Assembly (NCBI GenBank): GCA_036504155.1
Contig: DASXVQ010000127.1
Location: 1 to 64,000, forward strand
Length of the DNA: 64,000 bases
Reading direction: 5' to 3'
From: JACRCT01 sp036504155
GTDB lineage: Bacteria; Myxococcota; Myxococcia; Myxococcales; UBA5297
Shown: one piece after another, positions 59,148 through 64,000 of the stretch
Position numbering within the stretch: position 1 is the first letter of the stretch
Layout: each line of letters begins with the position of its first letter
The notes under the pieces: generated by a model
Database searches by the model: none
What the model saw: the letters and a program-made list of their open reading frames with translations, nothing else
Told to the model about the DNA's origin: nothing
Translations under genes and position numbers: made by a program

Positions 59148-61277
59148 ATGAAGCGGTTGCTGCTGCTCTGCGTGTTGGTTCTCGCCTCGTTGGGCGCGAG
59201 CCCGGTCGCCTCCGCGGCCGAGGAAGCCGCGGGGCCCACCAACGAAGACTGCCTGAATTGCCACGGCGAGAAGGACCTGAAGGGCAAGACCCCGCGCGGC
59301 CGGACGCTCAACCTGTTCGTCGAGCCCGACGCCCTCAAGTTCTCGGTGCACAAGGAGCTCTCCTGCACCGACTGCCACGGCGGCGCGCTGAGCTTCGACA
59401 CCGCCCCGCACAACGACGGCAACCCGCTCTCCTTCAAGTGCGGGACCTGCCACGCCGAGCCCGCCAGGCAGTACCGGGAGTCGGTGCACGGCGTGCACGC
59501 GGCGCAGGGCGACCTGGCGGCGGCCACCTGCGGCAAGTGCCACGGCGGCCACGACATCCTGCCCTCGGCCAACCGCCAGAGCCGGACCAACCACTTCAAC
59601 CTGCCGGGCACCTGCGGCAAGTGCCACCAGAACCCCGAGCTGCTCAAGACGCGCGACATCAAGCAGAAGGAGGCGGTCGCGCACTTCTCCGACTCCATCC
59701 ACGGCAAGGCGCTGATGATCGCCGGCCTGGGGGTCGCGCCCAGCTGCAACGACTGCCACGGCGTGCACGACATCCAGCGCGCCTCCGACCCGCGCTCGCA
59801 CATCTTCAAGGACAACGTCCCCAAGACCTGCGGCAAGTGCCACGTGCTGGTGGAGGAGATCTACTCCAAGTCCATCCACGGCCAGCTGCTCAAGCAGTTC
59901 GACCAGCGCGGGCCCATCTGCACCACCTGCCACACCTCGCACGAGATCGTCGACCCCGGCACGCCCGAGTTCCGCATGAAGGCGGACGAGAAGTGCGGCG
60001 GCTGCCACAAGGACCGGCTGGCGCGCTACCGCGAGACCTTCCACGGCAAGGCGATCGCCCTGGGCCGGCCCGGGGTGGCCACCTGCTTCGACTGCCACGG
60101 CCACCACGACATCCAGAAGAGCAGCGACCCGACCTCGCACGTCAGCGACGCCAACCGCCTGGGGACCTGCAAGAAGTGCCACGCCTCGGCCAACGCCGAG
60201 TTCGCCAACTACATCGTCCACGCCGACCACACCGACAAGAAGGACCACCCGCAGCTGTACTACCTGTACCTGTTCATGACCGTGCTGCTGCTGGGCACGT
60301 TCGCCTTCTTCGCGCTGCACAGCCTGCTGTGGCTGTTCCGGTCGATGGCGCTCTTCACCGGCGACTCCAAGGAGTGGAAGGAGGAGAAGCTCAAGGCGCG
60401 CACCGACCCCGAGCAGTACGTGCGCTTCAAGCCGGTCGACCGCTTCCTGCACGGCCTGGTGATCTTCAGCTTCATCCTGCTGGTGCTCACCGGCATGCCG
60501 CTGAAGTTCTATTACGCCGACTGGGCGAAGTGGCTGCTGGGCCTGATGGGCGGGCAGCAGGTGGCGGCGCTGGCGCACCGGCTCGGCGCGCTCATCACCA
60601 TCTTCTACTTCACGGTGCACGTGCTGACCGTGGCGGTGGGCTTCTGGCGCGGGCGCGGCCGCTGGCGCGACCCGGAGACCAAGAAGTTCTCGGTGCGGCG
60701 GCTGCTCGGCGTGGTGTTCGGCCCCGACTCGCCGATGCCCAACTTCCGCGACCTGAAGGACTTCGTCGCGCACCAGAAGTGGTTCTTCGGCAAGGGCCCC
60801 AAGCCCGAGTTCGACCGCTGGACCTACTGGGAGAAGTTCGACTACCTGGCGGTGTTCTGGGGCGTGGCGGTCATCGGCCTGTCGGGCCTGGTGATGTGGT
60901 TCCCGGCGAGGTTCACGGCGTTCCTGCCGGGCTGGATCATCAACGCCGCGCTGATCATCCACAGCGACGAGGCGCTGCTCGCCGCGGGCTTCATCTTCAC
61001 CTTCCACTTCTTCAACGTGCACTTCCGCCCGGAGAAGTTCCCGCTCGACCCGGTCATCTTCAGCGGCCGCATCAGCAAGACGGAGCTGCTGCAGGAGCGC
61101 AAGGGCCTCTACGACCGCTGGGAGAAGGAAGGCCGCCTCGGCGAGATGAAGGTGAAGGACGAGTGGGAGAGCTGGAAGTGGATCGCCCTGCCCGCCGGGT
61201 TCCTGGCCTTCTGCATCGGCGTCGGCCTGGTCATCATGATCTACTACGCGATGGTGCAGCGGCTCGGCGGAGGCTGA
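59148..61277 (+). CDS. Multiheme c-type cytochrome fused to a cytochrome b (CbcL-like)
   Basis: A 709-residue inner-membrane electron-transfer protein. A signal peptide (to about residue 24) leads into a periplasmic domain (about 30-360) with eleven CxxCH heme c sites, from CLNCH to CKKCH, plus many HGxH ligand segments. Five or so membrane helices follow, including FLHGLVIFSFILLVLTGMPL, LAHRLGALITIFYFTVHVLT and FIFTFHFFNVHF, whose His residues fit a di-heme b domain of the FdnI/HydC type. Geobacter CbcL has this fusion and passes electrons from menaquinol to periplasmic cytochromes. A respiratory role in reduction of an external or high-redox acceptor is inferred. The reading stops before a repeat. 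Confidence 0.85.
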   Translation: MKRLLLLCVLVLASLGASPVASAAEEAAGPTNEDCLNCHGEKDLKGKTPRGRTLNLFVEPDALKFSVHKELSCTDCHGGALSFDTAPHNDGNPLSFKCGTCHAEPARQYRESVHGVHAAQGDLAAATCGKCHGGHDILPSANRQSRTNHFNLPGTCGKCHQNPELLKTRDIKQKEAVAHFSDSIHGKALMIAGLGVAPSCNDCHGVHDIQRASDPRSHIFKDNVPKTCGKCHVLVEEIYSKSIHGQLLKQFDQRGPICTTCHTSHEIVDPGTPEFRMKADEKCGGCHKDRLARYRETFHGKAIALGRPGVATCFDCHGHHDIQKSSDPTSHVSDANRLGTCKKCHASANAEFANYIVHADHTDKKDHPQLYYLYLFMTVLLLGTFAFFALHSLLWLFRSMALFTGDSKEWKEEKLKARTDPEQYVRFKPVDRFLHGLVIFSFILLVLTGMPLKFYYADWAKWLLGLMGGQQVAALAHRLGALITIFYFTVHVLTVAVGFWRGRGRWRDPETKKFSVRRLLGVVFGPDSPMPNFRDLKDFVAHQKWFFGKGPKPEFDRWTYWEKFDYLAVFWGVAVIGLSGLVMWFPARFTAFLPGWIINAALIIHSDEALLAAGFIFTFHFFNVHFRPEKFPLDPVIFSGRISKTELLQERKGLYDRWEKEGRLGEMKVKDEWESWKWIALPAGFLAFCIGVGLVIMIYYAMVQRLGGG

Positions 61278-61288
61278 GGCGGCCGCCC

Positions 61289-61396
61289 GCCGGGAGCTGA
61301 AGCTTCCGGCTACCCCGGCAAAGCCCCTCCGGGGCTCACGGCGAGCTGAGAACGAACCCGGTCCAGGAGTCTTGGACCGGGTTCGGGCTTGGGTCC
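61289..61396. repeat. Interspersed double-hairpin repeat, copy 3
   Basis: Begins 11 bp after the cytochrome stop: GCCGGGAGC-TGAA-GCTTCCGGC, 'ggcaaagcccctccggggct', then the 12-bp hairpin GAACCCGGTCCA / TGGACCGGGTTC (61354-61384). Same modules and order as 11003-11112. Confidence 0.8.
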
Positions 61397-61415
61397 GTTC
61401 GGGCCCCCGGGCTCG

Positions 61416-61982
61416 TCCGACGCCTCCGGCAACTACCTGGGCCACCTCATCCCCTTCTCGGTGGCGCCGATGGGCGTGCTGACGCTGGGAATCCGGGCGG
61501 CATCCCGCTCCTGACCGGCTCGGAGTGCGCGGAGCGGCTGTGGTCGGTGCACGCTGCGCTCTACGGGACCGAATTGATCGAAGGCACCACCTACTCGCGC
61601 GTCGAGTTGCTGCAGAAGAACGCGTTACCAGAAGCCCGCGGCGGACGCGCCGGAGCACGAGCGCGCCTCGGTGCGGCCTTCGCGCAACCTCTTCAAGGAC
61701 CCGGAGTCGGGCGGCACCTTCGGCTCGACCAGCAACTCCGAGAGCGAGGACGTGCGCGCGCTCGTCGACGCGTACCACAACGTGCCGCCGGCCGAGCTGC
61801 AGAAGTCCGACTACCACGAAGGCGCCAGCGAGGAGCTGGCCTGCCGCGGCGTCTACGGGGAGTGCGCCCTGTTCTTCCCGGCCCTGTCGTTGAGCGTCGA
61901 CGGCGGAGCCTAGCTGCACTTGGAACACATCGGCGACATCGTGCTGCGCCTCGACTACGTGTCCGCGGCGAAGAGGTGGTAG
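61416..61982 (+). pseudogene. Decayed 3' end of a larger gene
   Basis: No intact frame, but a coherent protein can be read by switching frame twice. First comes SDASGNYLGHLIPFSVAPMG in one frame, then at about 61494 GGIPLLTGSECAERLWSVHA...VELLQKN in another, then from about 61623 back to the first for YQKPAADAPEHERASVRPSR and FFPALSLSVDGGA. This hits TAG at 61911-61913 (probably from CAG), after which the frame continues LHLEHIGDIVLRLDYVSAAK to a stop at 61980-61982. Two frameshifts plus one nonsense codon mark a dead gene. The ending LRLDYVS weakly recalls the tails of large Tc-toxin-related proteins; this is a guess. Confidence 0.6.
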
Positions 61983-61985
61983 GGC

Positions 61986-62205
61986 GCCCAAACCTCCCCC
62001 CAACCCCCTCCAGCGGAGCTGGAGGGGGAGCCGTGGGTTGCCTTCGGCGGTCCGGTAGGAGCTCATCGGCCGCCGCGACCGAGTCCGACACCAAGTCGCG
62101 AGCCGGCGCGGCACGTGGTGGAGCAGCTAGCTCCGACCGGATTGTGCTGGGCAACCAACGACTCCCCCTCCTGCTCCGCAGGAGGGGGCCGGGGGGAGGT
62201 CGGGC
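61986..62205. repeat. Long inverted repeat (two ~56-bp arms)
   Basis: The left arm 61986-62042 and right arm 62150-62205 are reverse complements over most of their length (ACCTCCCCCCAACCCCCTCC / GGAGGGGGCCGGGGGGAGGT ends). Each arm also folds alone: CCCCCTCCAGC-GGA-GCTGGAGGGG and CCCCCTCCTGC-TCC-GCAGGAGGGG. The left arm starts 4 bp after the pseudogene's last stop, and the right arm ends in the first base of the PilZ gene's stop triplet. The 107-bp spacer holds no gene. Confidence 0.85.
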
Positions 62206-62528
62206 TAGCTCGTCCCGACCGGAATCGCGAAGACCTCGCTGATGGTCCGCGCGAACTCCTGCGAGATGTCGTCGAAGTGCACGCCGATGCTGCTGCGCAG
62301 GCCCTGGTGCTTCGAGCCCGGCTTGGCCCAGCACACCGTTCCCTTGAACGGGAAGGTCTTGCCGCGCACCTGAATCTGCCCGTCCACCGTGGACCCGGGC
62401 ACGAAGACCGGGTCCAGCTCGGCCGCGAAGCCGAACTCGGAGACGTCGGTGGTCACCGCACGCAGGCGGCCGCCGAGCGAGACGTTGAGCCAGCGAGACA
62501 TCCTTCGGTCGATGCGGAGCGTTTTCAT
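62205..62528 (-). CDS. PilZ-domain protein
   Basis: A 107-residue single-domain protein. RRMSR near residue 8 and TTDVSEFGF near 26 correspond to the RxxxR and D-x-S-x-x-G motifs of cyclic di-GMP-binding PilZ domains, although the first Arg spacing (RIDRRMSR) allows more than one alignment. The beta-barrel strands follow (VDGQIQVRGKTFPFKGTVCW, SSIGVHFDDIS). It is a likely c-di-GMP receptor or inactive adaptor. The window also holds a degenerate HD-GYP gene. It starts 66 bp from the divergent mannosyltransferase. Confidence 0.75.
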   Translation of the reverse strand: MKTLRIDRRMSRWLNVSLGGRLRAVTTDVSEFGFAAELDPVFVPGSTVDGQIQVRGKTFPFKGTVCWAKPGSKHQGLRSSIGVHFDDISQEFARTISEVFAIPVGTS

Positions 62529-62594
62529 GCCTACAGGGTCCTACACTTTCCGACATGGGCAAGTTTTCGACCGCCTCGTAGGCTGTGGGCCCTC

Positions 62595-63848
62595 ATGGCC
62601 GACGCGTTTCCCGTCCCCGCTCCGGAAGCGGCCACGCGCTCTGCGGACAGACCGAATTGGGTCGCCGATGCGCTGCTGGCCGCCGTCACCTGCGCGGTCG
62701 CGACCTTCATCTTCGTCAGCATCGCGCGCGAGGTGACCACGACCTCCGGAGTGAGCTTCGCCGAGGTCGTGACGACGGTCTTCGACGGCGAGAAGTACGT
62801 CGAGATCTCCAAGACCGGCTACCGCTTCGACGGCCACTACGATCACCTGGCCGAGCAGAACCTCACCTGGCCTCCGGGCTATCCGCTGGCGCTGCGCCTG
62901 GTCTCGCTGGGCGGTCTGATCCACCCCGGGCTCGCCGGATTCTTCCTCAACGTCCTGCTGCTGCTGCTCAACACCTTCCTGCTCTCGCGCGAGGTCCGCG
63001 CCCGCACCGGCAGCTTCGGGCTGTGCCTGCTCGTTGCCGGCACCTACGCGCTGCACCCCTACGGCGAGTTCCAGCTCGCGCCCTTCAGCGAGCCGCTCTT
63101 CGTCACCCAGACGCTCGCCTTCCTCGCGCTGATCCGCGCTCGCCGCTGGTGGCTGGCCGCGCTCGTCGCCGGGCTCGCTTCCGGCACCCGCAGCGCCGGG
63201 CTCGCCTTCGCCCCCACCCTCGCGCTCGTCTACGTCCTCTGCGCCGAAGGCCCTCGCCTGCGCCGCTGGGTCCACGCCCTCGGGCTGGGGCTGGTCTCGA
63301 TCACCGGGCAGCTGGCGTACCTGGGCTACTCCTGGCTGCGCTTCGGCGACTTCCTCGCGCCCCACCGCATCCAGCAGGTCTCGCACGGCAAGGTCGCGCT
63401 CTGGGAAGTCCCCTGGGCCATGCTCACCAAGATGGCCTCGCCGCTCATCCACCTCGGCAGCTGGACCAAGGACGTGCGGCTTCCCGGGACCGTCCTCATC
63501 GACCTGCTGATGTTCGCCGCCGCCATCGTCCTGCTTCGCGCCTGGCGACACCGCGGCGAGGGCGTCGCCGAGGAGGACCTGTGGGGCCTGGCCGCCGCGA
63601 TGAGCGTCCTGTGGATGCTCCCGCTGATCCTCCTGATGAACGTCGGCTTCGTCTCGCCCTCGAACGGCCGCTACTCCATCACCTTGTGGATCGCGCTCGT
63701 CCCGCTCGCCGCGCTCTTGCAGCGCGCCATCCCCGCGCGCGCACGGCGGTTGGCGATCCCGGCGCTCGCCCTCGCCTGCCTGACCGTCTCGCTGGTGTGG
63801 TTCACGGGCATGACCTCGAATACCTTGCATGGGCTGGCGCCGTTCTGA
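62595..63848 (+). CDS. PIG-V-like (GPI mannosyltransferase 2 family) membrane glycosyltransferase
   Basis: A 417-residue protein with about nine or ten membrane helices, ATG 62595. Family features: a first helix followed by an acidic periplasmic loop with GEKYVEISKTGYRFDGHYDH, then LTWPPGYPLALRLVSL, matching the 'W.P.YP' motif of PIG-V/Mannosyl_trans2 enzymes. Later helices include GLASGTRSAGLAFAPTLALV. Such enzymes use polyprenyl-phosphate sugar donors. Bacterial members probably glycosylate lipids or proteins at the inner membrane. The following flavoprotein gene starts 24 bp downstream. Confidence 0.8.
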   Translation: MADAFPVPAPEAATRSADRPNWVADALLAAVTCAVATFIFVSIAREVTTTSGVSFAEVVTTVFDGEKYVEISKTGYRFDGHYDHLAEQNLTWPPGYPLALRLVSLGGLIHPGLAGFFLNVLLLLLNTFLLSREVRARTGSFGLCLLVAGTYALHPYGEFQLAPFSEPLFVTQTLAFLALIRARRWWLAALVAGLASGTRSAGLAFAPTLALVYVLCAEGPRLRRWVHALGLGLVSITGQLAYLGYSWLRFGDFLAPHRIQQVSHGKVALWEVPWAMLTKMASPLIHLGSWTKDVRLPGTVLIDLLMFAAAIVLLRAWRHRGEGVAEEDLWGLAAAMSVLWMLPLILLMNVGFVSPSNGRYSITLWIALVPLAALLQRAIPARARRLAIPALALACLTVSLVWFTGMTSNTLHGLAPF

Positions 63849-63872
63849 TCGCCGCACCGAAGGAGCTCACCC

Positions 63873-64000
63873 GTGCCCCGCGCAGTTTCGAAGCCAGCGA
63901 AGAAGGCCCAGCCCAGGCAGGCCATCGTCATCGGCGGCGGACCGGCGGGGCTGGCCGCGGCCCTCGAGCTGCTCGAGCGCGACGCCGGCTACGTGCCGAC
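63873..64000 (+). CDS. FAD-dependent oxidoreductase, N-terminal part
   Basis: GTG at 63873 with AAGGAG upstream, running off the window end (about 42 codons). After a basic N-terminus comes AIVIGGGPAGLAAALELLER, the Rossmann dinucleotide-binding motif GxGxxG of FAD-dependent amine oxidase/protoporphyrinogen oxidase-type enzymes. The substrate cannot be told. It is probably cotranscribed with the mannosyltransferase (24-bp gap), which suggests a glycan or lipid pathway, perhaps like UDP-galactopyranose mutase-type flavoenzymes. Confidence 0.7.
   Translation, partial: MPRAVSKPAKKAQPRQAIVIGGGPAGLAAALELLERDAGYVP

Noticed and set aside
59148..61277. NrfH/TorC-type or octaheme tetrathionate reductase-like cytochrome
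   Set aside because: The heme count is too high, and the C-terminus is a multi-helix cytochrome b rather than a single anchor.
59103..62114. A 1003-codon open frame on the - strand opposite the cytochrome gene
   Set aside because: It is antisense to eleven CxxCH motifs and membrane helices, which are clearly the real product.

Overview
The window is a G+C-rich, densely coded bacterial chromosome segment. Genes lie on both strands with short gaps, and start codons are often GTG or TTG. The style points to Myxococcota (the old delta-proteobacterial myxobacteria): many lipoproteins have a Cys lipobox followed by an Asp/Ala/Pro-rich linker, and there are 'WGSSPxDVW' repeat proteins, a Cys-rich lipoprotein, a transmembrane Ser/Thr kinase with TPR-like repeats, a sigma-54 activator pair and a multiheme c/b cytochrome fusion. 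This is inference from protein style. No rRNA, tRNA, transposase, phage gene or CRISPR array was seen.

Layout. 0-11 kb: lipid and envelope genes (SRPBCC protein, fatty acid desaturase, two lipoproteins, a beta-propeller, an Omp85-type protein, a flippase-like membrane protein and an RND/MMPL exporter). 11-23 kb: tRNA-dihydrouridine synthase, a U32-family protein, chorismate mutase-DAHP synthase, a histidine kinase/sigma-54 regulator operon, a nucleotidyltransferase-small protein pair, an aroD-aroE fusion overlapping aroA, and a small TM protein. 23-25.6 kb: fatty acid hydroxylase, GNAT acetyltransferase and a small soluble protein with a clear terminator.

25.8-37.7 kb is the most notable block: WGR/DUF4132 - MoxR-type AAA ATPase - DUF5682 - VWA - double SWIM zinc finger. 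This is the gene order of the poorly understood E. coli yehI-L-M-P-Q cluster. Three small genes are embedded in it: a second nucleotidyltransferase plus small-partner pair between the ATPase and DUF5682, and a TusA-like CPxP protein between DUF5682 and VWA. An AAA/VWA pair normally forms a chaperone-like remodelling machine. The other genes probably supply sensing, target or modifying functions.

37.7-64 kb: a degenerate HD-GYP protein overlapping a HEAT-repeat protein, lipoproteins, a three-domain universal stress protein, a B-box membrane protein, peptide deformylase with an alpha/beta hydrolase, a glycogen-binding-domain esterase, the Ser/Thr kinase, a PAS-adenylate/guanylate cyclase, a nitroreductase, a BON protein, a DUF2891 protein, an 11-heme c/cytochrome b fusion resembling Geobacter CbcL, a decayed gene, a PilZ protein, a PIG-V-like mannosyltransferase and the start of a flavoprotein. 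Intergenic spaces carry several unrelated families of palindromic or interspersed repeats, and one possible structured small RNA lies near 42.6 kb.
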